DNA of 64,000 nt from Proteus vulgaris (GTDB lineage Bacteria > Pseudomonadota > Gammaproteobacteria > Enterobacterales > Enterobacteriaceae), in the NCBI RefSeq assembly GCF_016239305.1, contig NZ_JAEHOQ010000015.1:1-64000 (forward strand), read 5' to 3'. Below the pieces are notes generated by a model, which worked only from the letters and a program-made list of their open reading frames with translations, had not been told where the DNA came from and searched no databases. A program made the translations under genes and the position numbers. Of the stretch, positions 25,271-35,645 are shown one piece after another (the first letter of the stretch is position 1; each line of letters begins with the position of its first letter).

Positions 25271-26622
25271 TGAGTTCATCAGTACATTATATCTCTGTGA
25301 AAGAAACCAATGTTATTCGTTATCATCGACAATTAGCGAATAGCAAAAAACAATTCAAACAATGGCGGGCATTAGTAGAACAGCTCATGTACCAAGATGA
25401 ACGAGTGAGCCAAATTGTATCTACTTTTAATGCATTGGTTAAAGATAACCAGCAATTGGATGTGTTAGATGCTCAATCAGTGGGTCGGTTAACAACTAAA
25501 TTAAGCCAGTTTATTGCCCCGTTACGACAGGATATGAAAAATCTACGAGAACAAGTGCTCGAAGAAAAAGCGCTTGCACGTCATATCCAACAAAGCAAAC
25601 AAAAATCATTGGCATTGTTAAAACAACTAAAATCACAATTAGCGAATGACAGTGTTTTGATAACTGAAATTGAGCACAGTGAAAACATGAATGCTGAAGA
25701 AATCAGCATATTACTCTTTCGTGTGACTAGTGAAATTGAAGTGCAAAAAGCGCAACTCAGCCCAGCTCAAACTGAACTATTGGCGCAATTAAAAACGCAA
25801 TCTGCATATAGCCAACAGTTATGGCAAAGTAGTGAGCCTCAAAGTCCATTTGCACAACAATGCCATCAAATTGAGTTGATGATTGAAAAATTACGGCTTG
25901 TGGGAAATGAAATAGAAGCCAATCATAATGCAAACCAATTTATTGAAATACAAAAGCTTATTGATAGCAAAAAACAACGCTTACTGGCAGATTCAATGAT
26001 AATGAATATGGCTGAAAGCTTGCGTAATGGTATAAGACGTATTGAGTTAATGGAAGAGTTAGTGCGACTCTGTGCAGAGCTTGAAAGCTTTGATAATGAA
26101 GAGATGGTGACACTTAGTCGGGATACAGAAACAGTAGCATCATTAGCAACAGCCGAACAGTTGGATGTGATGATCACAAAACTAAAACAGGCAATTGATA
26201 CTCACGAACAGCAACTTTCAATGAGACAACAATGTGAAGCGGTATTGGCTGGTTTAAGTGAGTTAGGCTATGTGGTGCATGAAAATGCAGTAAATTCATG
26301 GCTTGATAATGGGCAAGTTGTTGTGTCTCATGCCTCAATTCCTGATTATGGCTTAGAGTTAGGCGGAAAACAGGCGCGTTTCCAAGCGAGAACGGTGGCG
26401 TTAACACATCAACGTGATATGGCGCGCGATAAAGATGTTGATGCTATTTGGTGTAGTCAGCATCAGAAATTACAAGCAATTTTGGTGAAGTCTCACGCAG
26501 AGTTATTGGTTGAGCGAGCATTGCCGGCAGGGCAAAATGCAATGAAGGTAATAGAGAGTGAAGGTACTGTTCATCAACATTTAGCCGGACAAGCGCAAAA
26601 ACCAAAAACATTTAATCGCTAA
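25267..26622 (+). CDS. Coiled-coil protein of unknown function, last gene of the operon
   Basis: 451 residues with no family I recognise. Residues about 20-330 are charged, Gln/Leu/Glu-rich and helical with heptad-like stretches (about 85-130, 145-190, 205-265, 285-325). The C-terminal 110 residues look globular: LGYVVHENAVNSWLDNGQVV, IPDYGLELGGKQARFQ and VDAIWCSQHQKLQAIL. There is no signal peptide or membrane helix. The start overlaps the helicase stop (ATGA, with a second ATG directly after), so translation is coupled. It may be a scaffold or substrate-binding partner for the AAA+ or helicase protein (inference). Confidence 0.82.
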   Translation: MMSSSVHYISVKETNVIRYHRQLANSKKQFKQWRALVEQLMYQDERVSQIVSTFNALVKDNQQLDVLDAQSVGRLTTKLSQFIAPLRQDMKNLREQVLEEKALARHIQQSKQKSLALLKQLKSQLANDSVLITEIEHSENMNAEEISILLFRVTSEIEVQKAQLSPAQTELLAQLKTQSAYSQQLWQSSEPQSPFAQQCHQIELMIEKLRLVGNEIEANHNANQFIEIQKLIDSKKQRLLADSMIMNMAESLRNGIRRIELMEELVRLCAELESFDNEEMVTLSRDTETVASLATAEQLDVMITKLKQAIDTHEQQLSMRQQCEAVLAGLSELGYVVHENAVNSWLDNGQVVVSHASIPDYGLELGGKQARFQARTVALTHQRDMARDKDVDAIWCSQHQKLQAILVKSHAELLVERALPAGQNAMKVIESEGTVHQHLAGQAQKPKTFNR

Positions 26623-26628
26623 ACAATA

Positions 26629-26652
26629 AAAGCCACTCGTTTGAGTGGCTTT
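26629..26652. terminator. Bidirectional terminator between the four-gene operon and fbaB
   Basis: A perfect 10-bp stem AAAGCCACTC / GAGTGGCTTT with a 4-base loop between convergent transcription units. Confidence 0.83.
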
Positions 26653-26670
26653 CACATGTAAATCTATCAG

Positions 26671-27720
26671 TTAAGCAATAGTGACAGATTTATCTAAATA
26701 AACATCTTGTACTGCATTAATCAGGGCAACCCCGTCTTTCATTGATTTTTTGAACGCTTTACGGCCTAAGATCAACCCCATACCACCAGCACGTTTATTA
26801 ATGACGGCGGTGCGAACTGCATCTTCAAGGTCATTATTACCAGAAGCGCCACCAGAGTTAATTAACCCTGCGCGACCCATATAGCAGTTTGCTAATTGGT
26901 AGCGAACTAAATCAATTGGGTTTTCAGTAGTGAGTTTCGTGTAAACTCGCTCATCAGTATGGCCAAAGCCAATCGCTTTAAAGCCACCGTTATTTTCAGC
27001 CATTTTTTGTTTAACGATATCAGCACCAATAGTTGCTGCTAAATGGTTTGCCTGACCAGTTAAATCTGCACTTGCATGGTAATCTACGCCATCTTTTTTG
27101 AACGCGGGGTTGCGTAAATAAGCCCATAGTACAGTGACCATACCCAATTCATGAGCACGTTCAAAGGCCATTGAAATTTCTTCAATTTGGCGACGGCTTT
27201 CTTGTGAACCAAAGTAAATAGTCGCACCCACTGCAACAGCACCCATTTCAAAGGCTTGTTCTACGCTGGCATATAGAGTTTGGTCATATTGCGCTGGGTA
27301 GCTTAAGGTCTCGTTATGGTTTAATTTCACAAGAAAAGGAATTTTGTGTGCATAGCGACGAGAAACAGAAGCAAGAACACCATAAGTAGAGGCAACACAG
27401 TTACAACCTGCTTCAATCGCCAACTCAACAATATTTTTTGGATCAAAATAGAGAGGGTTTGCTGCGAAAGAGGCTGCCGCTGAGTGCTCAACACCTTGGT
27501 CAACAGGTAGAATAGACAGATAACCCGTTCCCGCTAAACGCCCGTGATTAAACAGGGTTTGCATTGAACGTAACACGCTATTAGGGCGATTATTATCAAT
27601 CATTACACGATCAACAAAGTCAGAACCTGGCAGGTAGAGATTTTCGCTCGGGATGGTTTGGCAGCGATGGTCTAATAATGATTTTGCATCAGCACCTAAC
27701 AAACTTACTATATCAGTCAT
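26671..27720 (-). CDS. fbaB: Class I fructose-bisphosphate aldolase
   Basis: Reversible cleavage of fructose 1,6-bisphosphate to DHAP and glyceraldehyde 3-phosphate through a Schiff base; cytosolic. At 349 residues it is full length (E. coli FbaB 350). The DhnA/FbaB-type (beta-alpha)8 barrel shows [37 protein letters not shown] with the Schiff-base-type lysine, and [10 protein letters not shown] phosphate-binding sequence. It is next to yegS, as in the E. coli fbaB-yegS neighbourhood. In E. coli it is mainly used in gluconeogenic growth and stationary phase. Confidence 0.95.
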   Translation of the reverse strand: MTDIVSLLGADAKSLLDHRCQTIPSENLYLPGSDFVDRVMIDNNRPNSVLRSMQTLFNHGRLAGTGYLSILPVDQGVEHSAAASFAANPLYFDPKNIVELAIEAGCNCVASTYGVLASVSRRYAHKIPFLVKLNHNETLSYPAQYDQTLYASVEQAFEMGAVAVGATIYFGSQESRRQIEEISMAFERAHELGMVTVLWAYLRNPAFKKDGVDYHASADLTGQANHLAATIGADIVKQKMAENNGGFKAIGFGHTDERVYTKLTTENPIDLVRYQLANCYMGRAGLINSGGASGNNDLEDAVRTAVINKRAGGMGLILGRKAFKKSMKDGVALINAVQDVYLDKSVTIA

Positions 27721-27769
27721 TACATACTCCAGTTCATGATGAGATGAGAGTGATTGTCATTTATCTACA

Positions 27770-28663
27770 TTAAGATAACAAGTCACATTGAGGCGGTAAC
27801 CGGCAGTGGATCGCTTCAGGTAACACAATAAATTCAAATTTATTCCCTAAAAGGGGTTCTCCATCTAAATTAAACACCATTTCATGAGAAGCACTAATGT
27901 TTACCCAGCGACTTTCTCGTTCAATAATCTTGTCATTTTTCTTGCTATCAAACATGCTGTTTAAAATTGAAGGGAGAAGTTCGTGAGCTTCAACAATGGT
28001 AATATTGAGTTTATTGTCATTAATTAAGGCTTCAGAGCATAATTTTTGTCCGCCACCCGCTTGACGCCCATTACCGATAGCTAAAATAAGAGACTCACCT
28101 TCCCAATGAAAATCTTCAGCTTCAATAGTGCAATAATCAGCTTTTAAAGAGTCGATACTTAAAAGACCATTAATAAAATAGGCGGCTCCACCTAATGCTG
28201 ATTTTAATGCATCAGGGGTTTCTGTTGTAATTTTGGTTCCAAAACCGCCAGATGCCATATTGATAAAATAGTGTGTCTTGTTCACTGAGATAATATCAAT
28301 GGGAACAGCACGACCTTTAACCGCTAAGTTAAGCGCATTTTCCATATCACGAGGGATTTGAGCGCTGGTGGCAAAATCATTTGCTGTACCTAAAGGAATA
28401 ATGCCAAGTATAGGTAAAGATGAAGGTGAAAGATGAATTAATTCAGAAACAACACTATTAATTGTTCCATCACCTCCTGCTGCAATCACCGTTTCGGCTT
28501 GTATATCTATAGCTTCTTGTACAAAACGGCGTATATCACTGGATTCCCAAGTTACTCTTACTTGGAGGTTAAAACCTTCATTACGTAATTGATAAACAGC
28601 TTTTCTCAATGCACCGTTGTTAGCGCTTTTTCCATTAATGATTAGCAAGCTAATTTTACTCAT
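27770..28663 (-). CDS. yegS: Lipid kinase YegS
   Basis: A 297-residue member of the diacylglycerol/sphingosine kinase-like family (E. coli YegS 299). In vitro the E. coli protein phosphorylates phosphatidylglycerol; the physiological substrate is unsettled. The ATP-binding motif AAGGDGTINSVVSELI is near residue 62, LGIIPLGTANDFATSA follows, and the C-terminal beta-sandwich includes FNLDGEPL. The family needs divalent metal. It lies between fbaB and cyaR. Confidence 0.93.
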   Translation of the reverse strand: MSKISLLIINGKSANNGALRKAVYQLRNEGFNLQVRVTWESSDIRRFVQEAIDIQAETVIAAGGDGTINSVVSELIHLSPSSLPILGIIPLGTANDFATSAQIPRDMENALNLAVKGRAVPIDIISVNKTHYFINMASGGFGTKITTETPDALKSALGGAAYFINGLLSIDSLKADYCTIEAEDFHWEGESLILAIGNGRQAGGGQKLCSEALINDNKLNITIVEAHELLPSILNSMFDSKKNDKIIERESRWVNISASHEMVFNLDGEPLLGNKFEFIVLPEAIHCRLPPQCDLLS

Positions 28664-28790
28664 TGATGAGTCCCTTTAATTGAATCACTCTTTTAAAGGT
28701 AATGGATATCGAGAAAATTACTATTTTTTTTACAAATGATAACGAAAAAGAGAACGTGTTTACGCAAAGGAGGGTTGATAACGGTGATGA

Positions 28791-28878
28791 AAAAAGAAAA
28801 GGCAAATCCAAGGGAGATTGGATTTGCCAAGGAGGTGGTTCCTAGTCTTACTGTATTCATTCTAGTTCTTTATTTTTC
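28791..28878 (-). ncRNA. cyaR: CyaR small regulatory RNA
   Basis: CyaR is an Hfq-dependent, CRP-activated sRNA that represses ompX, yqaE, nadE and luxS mRNAs in E. coli. The minus strand here carries the family core AGGAACCACCTCCTTGGC directly before a perfect 11-bp terminator stem (28801-28811 with 28818-28828) whose loop TCTCCC is also in E. coli CyaR, followed by a T-rich tail. The position, just downstream of yegQ and on the same strand, is as in E. coli. A start near 28878 gives about 88 nt (E. coli about 87). The stem sequence itself differs from E. coli but pairing is kept. Confidence 0.9.
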
Positions 28879-28885
28879 GAAACTG

Positions 28886-28925
28886 ATGATACGGTAAACA
28901 AATTATTATTGATGTGATCTGTATT
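28886..28925 (-). promoter_or_regulatory. Candidate cyaR promoter with CRP-like site
   Basis: A minus-strand -10 TATCAT spans 28886-28891. Centred about 41 bases before the inferred start is a site whose promoter-proximal half, AGATCACAT, matches the CRP consensus; the distal half is poor. The placement is what a class II CRP promoter needs and fits CRP control of E. coli cyaR. Confidence 0.45.
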
Positions 28926-28959
28926 TGAAATTGACCATTTTAAATCAGATTATGACACT

Positions 28960-30339
28960 TTACTTCACTTCTACAGCATCAATCTTATGCGGTTGACGTG
29001 TTGTTGTACCTTGTAGATTGCGGATCAGCAGTGCGAAATCTAAATCAACATCTTCAGGAACAGATAAATAAACCATGTGACCATTACCTGGTGCAACATC
29101 AGTTGGTTGTTGTTTTTTGTTAAATAGCGATTCTAACGTGAACTGAATATTTCCAGTTGGTGTCATTAATTCTAGGCTATCACCTAAAACAAATTTATTT
29201 TTAACATCAACTTCAGCTAAACCGTTTACGCGTTTACCTGTGAATTCACCGACAAATTGTTGGGTGTCAGAGACAGAGTAACCATATTCATAAGTTTGGT
29301 ACGCATCATGGGTATGACGACGTAAGAAACCTTCTGTATAACCGCGGTGTGCTAAGCCTTCTAATGTCGTTAGCAACGTTGGATCAAATGGTTTACCTGC
29401 AACCGCATCATCAATTGCACGACGATACATTTGAGCTGTACGTGCACAATAATAGAAGGATTTAGTACGGCCTTCAATTTTCAAAGAGTGCACACCCATT
29501 TGAGTTAATTGCTCAACGTGTTCAATCGCACGCAAGTCTTTAGAGTTCATGATATAAGTACCGTGCTCATCTTCGAACGCAGTCATATATTCACCAGGAC
29601 GTTTTGCTTCTTCGATTAAGTAGACTTTATCTGTTGGCGCGCCAACACCTAAAGTAGGCTCAACGTTTTTAACTGGGATTGGCGTGTATTTTTCAACGAT
29701 ATTACCCACATCGTCTTCTTTGCCTTCTTCGACTTTATATTCCCAACGGCAAGCGTTAGTACAAGTACCTTGGTTCGGGTCACGCTTATTGATATAGCCA
29801 GATAACAGGCAACGGCCTGAGTAAGCCATACATAATGCACCGTGAACGAATACTTCTAATTCCATATCAGGAACTTGCTTACGAATTTCAGCAATTTCAT
29901 CAATAGAGAGTTCACGAGAAAGGATCACGCGAGTTAATCCCATTTGACGCCAGAATTTTACAGTTGCCCAGTTAACGGCATTGGCTTGTACTGAAAGGTG
30001 AATATCCATTTCAGGGAAGGCTTCACGCACCATCATGATCAAACCCGGATCAGACATAATCAGCGCATCAGGGCCCATATCAATGACGGGTTTTAAGTCA
30101 CGGATAAAGGTTTTTAATTTAGCATTATGGGGTGCGATATTAACCACAACATAGAAGCGTTTACCTAATTCATGGGCTTCTTGAATACCTTTAGCAAGAT
30201 TTTCATGGTTAAATTCATTATTACGCACACGTAAGCTATAACGTGGCTGACCTGCATAAACGGCGTCTGCGCCATAAGCAAATGCATAGCGCATATTTTT
30301 TAATGAGCCAGCAGGAGAGAGCAATTCGGGTGTAAACAT
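28960..30339 (-). CDS. trhP: tRNA 5-hydroxyuridine synthesis protein TrhP (YegQ, U32 family)
   Basis: 459 residues, U32 peptidase-like family. E. coli TrhP (YegQ) acts in prephenate-dependent formation of 5-hydroxyuridine at wobble position 34 of tRNAs. It begins with the family MFTPELLSPAGSLKNMRYAF. The cysteine-rich centre (CMAYSGRCLLSGY, then GTCTNACRW) supplies iron-sulfur ligands, and SLKIEGRTKS follows. The C-terminal domain (about 360-459) carries a beta-barrel-like extension. It is monocistronic on the minus strand, followed by cyaR. Confidence 0.93.
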   Translation of the reverse strand: MFTPELLSPAGSLKNMRYAFAYGADAVYAGQPRYSLRVRNNEFNHENLAKGIQEAHELGKRFYVVVNIAPHNAKLKTFIRDLKPVIDMGPDALIMSDPGLIMMVREAFPEMDIHLSVQANAVNWATVKFWRQMGLTRVILSRELSIDEIAEIRKQVPDMELEVFVHGALCMAYSGRCLLSGYINKRDPNQGTCTNACRWEYKVEEGKEDDVGNIVEKYTPIPVKNVEPTLGVGAPTDKVYLIEEAKRPGEYMTAFEDEHGTYIMNSKDLRAIEHVEQLTQMGVHSLKIEGRTKSFYYCARTAQMYRRAIDDAVAGKPFDPTLLTTLEGLAHRGYTEGFLRRHTHDAYQTYEYGYSVSDTQQFVGEFTGKRVNGLAEVDVKNKFVLGDSLELMTPTGNIQFTLESLFNKKQQPTDVAPGNGHMVYLSVPEDVDLDFALLIRNLQGTTTRQPHKIDAVEVK

Positions 30340-30458
30340 GGTTAATTTCCTGGTTCTGATTTCAAGTCAGTCCCCCACACATTGGGTAGGGGTATATCAT
30401 AAAGGGGGGGATTCTATCGCTTAAGTGTGGCGAGGTTCAATGTATTCCTGAAAAAATA

Positions 30459-31166
30459 TCATCGAAATCGATAAGCTTGGGTCTCCCAACGATATCCTTG
30501 ACCATAAATTGAGCGAATAAATTCAATTTGATCGTTAAGTTGCTCAAGTTTACGTCGTAAGTTTTTAATATGGCTATCAATGGTTCTATCCGTCACAATG
30601 CGGTAATCATCATAAAGGTGATCCATTAGCTGATCACGAGTTAATATTTTTCCGGGTTGTGTAGCTAACGCTTTGAGTAGACGGAATTCAGCTGTGGTTA
30701 AGTCGAGAATTTTATTATTGTATTGGATTTGATAAGCCTGCTCATCAATGACGACTAATTTATCACTTTGAACAATATCTTGTGGTCGATAAAAACGGCG
30801 TAATAAGGTTTTGACTCTGGCTACCACTTCTCTTGGGCTGTAGGGCTTGCAAATATAATCATCGGCACCAATCTCAAGCCCAAGCAATCTATCTATTTCT
30901 TCTGTTTTGGCTGTGACCATAATGATGGGAATATCGGAAAACTGACGTAACTCTTTACAGACCGTAATGCCATCTTTAACGGGCAACATCAGATCTAATA
31001 ATATTAAATCGTAATGTTGCTGTTTTACACAATGGCTTACTTCAGCACCATCTGCTAGCCAGTGAGTTTGATAACCCGAAGCTTGAAGATAATCAATAAG
31101 TAATTGGGCAAGTTTGGGTTCATCTTCAACAATAAGGATTGAATAGGGTAATTCGACAGCAGTCAT
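30459..31166 (-). CDS. baeR: Two-component response regulator BaeR
   Basis: An OmpR/PhoB-type regulator of 235 residues from the chosen start (E. coli 240). The receiver domain has LIVEDEP, the phospho-acceptor Asp in LILLDLMLP, and MVTAK. The winged-helix domain ends with [21 protein letters not shown] and YGQGYRW. With BaeS it responds to envelope stress and activates mdtABC. The frame is open to 31199, but homology favours the ATG at 31166 (MTAVELPYS), which removes an overlap with baeS. It is the last gene of mdtABC-baeSR. Confidence 0.93.
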   Translation of the reverse strand: MTAVELPYSILIVEDEPKLAQLLIDYLQASGYQTHWLADGAEVSHCVKQQHYDLILLDLMLPVKDGITVCKELRQFSDIPIIMVTAKTEEIDRLLGLEIGADDYICKPYSPREVVARVKTLLRRFYRPQDIVQSDKLVVIDEQAYQIQYNNKILDLTTAEFRLLKALATQPGKILTRDQLMDHLYDDYRIVTDRTIDSHIKNLRRKLEQLNDQIEFIRSIYGQGYRWETQAYRFR

Positions 31167-31188
31167 TATTAGCTCAATGGTTATAGGC

Positions 31189-32565
31189 TTAAAGATCATC
31201 AGAATATGCAGGTAATTCTATAAGAATTTTCATGCCATCTAAAGATGAAGGCATCGCACTTATTTTACCATTATGAGCCTCAACGATATTTTCGCAAATC
31301 GCAAGGCCTAATCCAGAACCTCCACTGGCACGATTTCGTGAGCTTTCTGCACGATAAAAGCGTTGGAAAACGGCTTGATACTGCGAGCTATCCAATCCAG
31401 GTGCGCTATCTTCTAAGGTTATCAAAACACAGTTGTTCTCTTTTTTTGTCTTGATATGTAATTGCCCACCAGCATAGGTATAGCGCACACTATTTTCTAA
31501 TAGATTATGAAAAAGCTGAATAAGTCGGTCAGGATCGGCTTGTATAATTAATGGAGATATATCATCTAATTCAGTGTATAAGGCTATATCTTTGGTGTGA
31601 TATGTGTGGCGATAAGAAGCAACGGCTAATAAAATCACCTCATTAATATCAATAAAATCTTTACGATAGGTGAGTGAGCCTCTATCAGATAATGAAAGCT
31701 GGTGGAGATCATTCACCAGTTTTGTCAGGTTTGTCACTTCAAATAAAAGGGAGTTTAATGTCTCTGTTGTGGGCTTTCTTACGCCATCTTGTAACGCTTC
31801 TAATTCCCCTTTTAAAATAGCGAGAGGTGTACGTAATTCATGTGAAATATCAGCCATATAATCACGACGAATTTGTTCATTTTTCTCTAGTGTACTGGCA
31901 AGCTGATTAAAGTCTGTGGCGAGTTGGCTGATTTCATCTTTACTGCTGGGTGTTACGCGAACAGCAAAATCACCAGCAGCTAACTTATGTGTGGCTTCAA
32001 CCAGTCGTTTAACTGGGCGGATCATATTGCGAGAAAGGATCAATGTGATAAGTAAAGCCAAAAGAACCGTTAAACCTGCAATTATCCAACTGGTGCGCAG
32101 TTGTTGTTTATCAAAACTGATATCTGCTTCACTACTGATCTTATCAGCGGCACTGACAATCACCCAACCCACAATTTCATCATGAAAAGTAATTGGTTTT
32201 TTGAATGTTTCATCAGGAAACTGATTATCATGACCAAATAAACGCTTCATATTTTTATCAACAATCCAAAACTGTGTACGCCATCCCTTTGGTGGCGGGC
32301 CTTCACTGCTTTGGCTTATTTGGTCAATACTGCGTAATATTTGATAAAGAGAACGATCATCTCTATTGAGAAAACGCCAGTCGCCAGTTAAAGCATATTG
32401 GTCTGTTAAGGCTTCAGCTAAAAGAGTCGCACGCTGTTCACTGTTTTTCTTGATATAGCCAATAAACCCTTGTTGAAAGCTACCTCGAATACCAATATGC
32501 ATTGCAAGAACCACAACCATACAGGTAGCGAAAATTACCAAGAACAGCTTGCTTCTCAGTTTCAT
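31189..32565 (-). CDS. baeS: Sensor histidine kinase BaeS
   Basis: A 458-residue inner-membrane sensor kinase, partner of BaeR. The first membrane helix is near residues 8-28 and the second near 165-185, enclosing a periplasmic sensor loop. HAMP follows (about 185-237), then the phosphorylation helix [17 protein letters not shown], and an HATPase domain with LLENSVRYT and GGSGLGLAI. Its start overlaps the mdtC stop by four bases. mdtD, which separates mdtC from baeS in E. coli, is absent. Confidence 0.94.
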   Translation of the reverse strand: MKLRSKLFLVIFATCMVVVLAMHIGIRGSFQQGFIGYIKKNSEQRATLLAEALTDQYALTGDWRFLNRDDRSLYQILRSIDQISQSSEGPPPKGWRTQFWIVDKNMKRLFGHDNQFPDETFKKPITFHDEIVGWVIVSAADKISSEADISFDKQQLRTSWIIAGLTVLLALLITLILSRNMIRPVKRLVEATHKLAAGDFAVRVTPSSKDEISQLATDFNQLASTLEKNEQIRRDYMADISHELRTPLAILKGELEALQDGVRKPTTETLNSLLFEVTNLTKLVNDLHQLSLSDRGSLTYRKDFIDINEVILLAVASYRHTYHTKDIALYTELDDISPLIIQADPDRLIQLFHNLLENSVRYTYAGGQLHIKTKKENNCVLITLEDSAPGLDSSQYQAVFQRFYRAESSRNRASGGSGLGLAICENIVEAHNGKISAMPSSLDGMKILIELPAYSDDL

Positions 32566-35500
32566 GCTTTAGCCTCTTTTTTGCTGAAACGTCGTTGTTG
32601 CCAACGTTCACGTAATCCATCAAAAAATAGATAAATAACAGGGGTTGTATAAAGGGTTAAGAGTTGGCTCATTAATAACCCGCCTACGATTGTTATCCCT
32701 AAAGGTTGTCTTAATTCTGCACCATCTCCGCTTCCTAACATTAACGGTAATGCACCAAATAATGCGGCAAGGGTTGTCATAATAATCGGACGAAAACGCA
32801 ATAAGCTGGCCTGAATAATCGCCTCTTTGGCTGACAATTTACCCTCACGTTGTGCGGTGATCGCAAAATCCACCATAATAATGGCGTTTTTCTTCACAAT
32901 ACCAATCAACAGCATAATGCCAATAAGCGCAATTAGGCTAAAAGGTGTATCAAAAAGCTGTAAGGCTAATAATGCTCCGACACCCGCAGATGGCAGGGTG
33001 GATAAAATAGTGAGTGGATGAATATAGCTTTCATACAGTACACCTAACACCAAGTATACTGTCACAATAGCGGCTAAAATAAGAATAAGCTGTGACTTAA
33101 TGGTTTCTTGGAAGATCTGTGCAGTACCTGCAAAGGTGCCCCTTACGGTATTGGGTACGCCCAATTCGGTCATTGTGCGCTCAATAGAATTAATTGCATC
33201 AGCCAATGTATAGCCTTCAGGAATATTAAAAGCAATCGTCGAGGCTGCAGATAGCCCTTGGTGATTAACACTTAACGGTGCATTAGCAGGATACCAACTT
33301 GCAAATGCGGATAATGGAATGCGCTCACCTTGGTTGTTTACCACATACATTTTATCTAACGCAGAAACATCTTGTGTGTACTGTTCAGATACTTCCATAA
33401 CCACTTTGTACTGATTTAGTGGGGCATAGATAGTGGAGATCTGACGTTGACCAAAGGCATTATTAAGTAAGTTATTCGCATCACTGACATTAATACCTAA
33501 TTGCGACATAGTATCGCGATCGTAAGTTAGTGCCATTTCAGCACCTTTATCTTCCTTATCTGAGTTAACATCCACAAGTTGAGGTAGTTCACCCAACGCT
33601 TTACGTACAATGGGTTCCCATTTACGTAATTCGCTTAAATCATCAGCGAGTAAGGTAAATTGATAACTGGCATTAGCCTGACGCCCACCAGCTCTAACAT
33701 CTTGCACTGGCATTAAAAAGAGGTTAGCGCCAGGCTCATCAGCGAGTTTGGCACGTAAACGATTGATCACTTGGTTGGCACTATCTGTACGCTCTGACAG
33801 TGGATTGAGAGAAATAAACATAAATCCACTGTTAATACGACCACCTCCTGTAAAACCCGTTACGCTATCTACGTCTTTATCTGCATTTATTTCTTGCATA
33901 AAACGGGTCATTTTTTCTTTCATTGATTGGAATGAAATACTTTGGTCAGCGCGCACAAATCCCATTAACCGGCCTGTGTCTTGGTCGGGAAAAAATGTTT
34001 TAGGTGCGCTGATATACAGGTAAGCATTTAGGCCTAAAGTGGCAAGGAAAATGGCCATAACACAGCGCCGATGGCGCAATGCCATTTGCAATGTGACACT
34101 GTAACCTTGTTGAGCGTGGAAAAGTAACTTACCAAAACCTCGCAAATGCGATTGCGCTTTAGGTTTCATTCCTTTTAATAAATGTGCACACATCATGGGA
34201 GTCAGCGTTAATGAAACAAATAAAGAGATAGCGATAGCTGTGGTTAACGTAATGGCAAACTCTTTAAATAATCGCCCAACAAGGCCATCCATTAACAGCA
34301 AAGGGATGAAAACTGCTACGAGAGATATACTCATCGAAAGCACAGTAAAGCCGACTTCGCCAACCCCTTTTAAGGCGGCTTCTTTAGGTTTTAAACCATT
34401 CTCAATATGGCGAGAGATATTTTCGAGTACCACAATGGCATCATCAACCACAAAACCGGTAGCAACGGTTAATGCCATCAATGAAAGATTATTTAAACTA
34501 AAACCACAAAGATACATGGCTGAAAAAGTGCCAATTAATGAAACGGGTACAGCAACCGCAGGGATAAGTGTGGCACGACCTGAACGTAAAAATAAAAATA
34601 CGACTAAAATTACGAGTGCTACAGCAATGGCTAACGCACGTTCAACTTCTGCTAATGATGCGCGGATAGTGGGGGTTCTGTCTTGGGCAACTTTTAAATT
34701 GACACTCGCTGGGATAAGTTCACGTAATTCAGGAAGTTCATCACGAATGCGGTTAACTGTTTCAATAATATTGGCTCCCGCTTCACGGCGAATAACCAGT
34801 AAAATAGCGGGTTCACCGCCACTCATTCCTGCTGCGCGTGAGTTTTGTACAGAATCAGTGACCTGTGCGACATCACCTAAACGCACAACAGCTTCTTGAT
34901 TGTAATGTACGATGACAGGGCGATATTCAGCCGCTTTGCTTAGCTCGTCATTGGTTTGAATTTGCCAACGATTTTCATCATTATTGACGAAGCCTTGAGG
35001 CCGTCGCACATTTGCTTGGTTAATTGCTTTTCTAACATCATCAAGACTAACATTTTGATTAAATAGTGCATCAGGGTTGAGAGCAACACGTATTGCAGGT
35101 AATGATCCTCCACCAACAGAAACTTCACTTACACCTTCAATTTGCGAGATTTTTTGTGCCAGTCGTGTTGAAGCAAGATCGTAAAGCTCCCCTGTATTTT
35201 GTGTGTCAGAGGTCAACGTTAAGATCATGATCGGTGCATCAGAGGGGTTCGATTTATAATAACGAGGACGGCTTGGCATTCCTGAAGGCAATAAGCTTTG
35301 TGAAGCATTTAGTGCAGCTTGTACATCTCGTGCGGCTGTATTGATGTCTTTATTTAAGTCAAATACCAAAGTAATGCTAGTACTGCCAAGCGAGCTACTC
35401 GAGGTCATCTCATCAATACCCGCAATTCGCCCTAAAGAGCGTTCAAGCGGTGTTGCGACAGAAGATGCCATAGTTTCTGGTGATGCACCAGGTAAGGAAG

Positions 35501-35645
35501 CGCTGATATTAATCACGGGATAATCTACCTGTGGCAGAGGCGCCACAGGCAGTAACATAAAGCCTAATATACCACAAAGAGAAATCGCTAAGCTAAGCAA
35601 TGTGGTTGCTACGGGGCGTTGAATAAAGAGGGCAAAGAACTTCAT
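32562..35645 (-). CDS. mdtC: RND multidrug efflux pump subunit MdtC
   Basis: A 1027-residue inner-membrane proton-driven pump (E. coli MdtC 1025) that works as an MdtB2-MdtC heteromultimer with the adaptor MdtA and TolC, exporting bile salts, novobiocin and others. The N-terminus [19 protein letters not shown] is typical. Twelve helices and two large periplasmic loops are visible; [14 protein letters not shown] and [10 protein letters not shown] in the membrane domain carry proton-relay acidic residues. MdtC is told from MdtB by its order and its shorter N-terminus. It overlaps both neighbours by four bases. Confidence 0.94.
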   Translation of the reverse strand: MKFFALFIQRPVATTLLSLAISLCGILGFMLLPVAPLPQVDYPVINISASLPGASPETMASSVATPLERSLGRIAGIDEMTSSSSLGSTSITLVFDLNKDINTAARDVQAALNASQSLLPSGMPSRPRYYKSNPSDAPIMILTLTSDTQNTGELYDLASTRLAQKISQIEGVSEVSVGGGSLPAIRVALNPDALFNQNVSLDDVRKAINQANVRRPQGFVNNDENRWQIQTNDELSKAAEYRPVIVHYNQEAVVRLGDVAQVTDSVQNSRAAGMSGGEPAILLVIRREAGANIIETVNRIRDELPELRELIPASVNLKVAQDRTPTIRASLAEVERALAIAVALVILVVFLFLRSGRATLIPAVAVPVSLIGTFSAMYLCGFSLNNLSLMALTVATGFVVDDAIVVLENISRHIENGLKPKEAALKGVGEVGFTVLSMSISLVAVFIPLLLMDGLVGRLFKEFAITLTTAIAISLFVSLTLTPMMCAHLLKGMKPKAQSHLRGFGKLLFHAQQGYSVTLQMALRHRRCVMAIFLATLGLNAYLYISAPKTFFPDQDTGRLMGFVRADQSISFQSMKEKMTRFMQEINADKDVDSVTGFTGGGRINSGFMFISLNPLSERTDSANQVINRLRAKLADEPGANLFLMPVQDVRAGGRQANASYQFTLLADDLSELRKWEPIVRKALGELPQLVDVNSDKEDKGAEMALTYDRDTMSQLGINVSDANNLLNNAFGQRQISTIYAPLNQYKVVMEVSEQYTQDVSALDKMYVVNNQGERIPLSAFASWYPANAPLSVNHQGLSAASTIAFNIPEGYTLADAINSIERTMTELGVPNTVRGTFAGTAQIFQETIKSQLILILAAIVTVYLVLGVLYESYIHPLTILSTLPSAGVGALLALQLFDTPFSLIALIGIMLLIGIVKKNAIIMVDFAITAQREGKLSAKEAIIQASLLRFRPIIMTTLAALFGALPLMLGSGDGAELRQPLGITIVGGLLMSQLLTLYTTPVIYLFFDGLRERWQQRRFSKKEAKA

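Noticed and set aside
16546-26622. Identification of the operon as Mokosh type I
   Set aside because: The helicase and kinase-like fold agree, but I see no phospholipase-D (HxK) partner, the kinase lacks its catalytic residues, and the AAA+ and radical SAM genes are not part of Mokosh as I know it.
34195-34899. 234-codon plus-strand open frame inside mdtC
   Set aside because: Fully antisense to the well-conserved RND pump gene; Ser/Thr/Ala/Lys-rich composition typical of a reverse-frame shadow.
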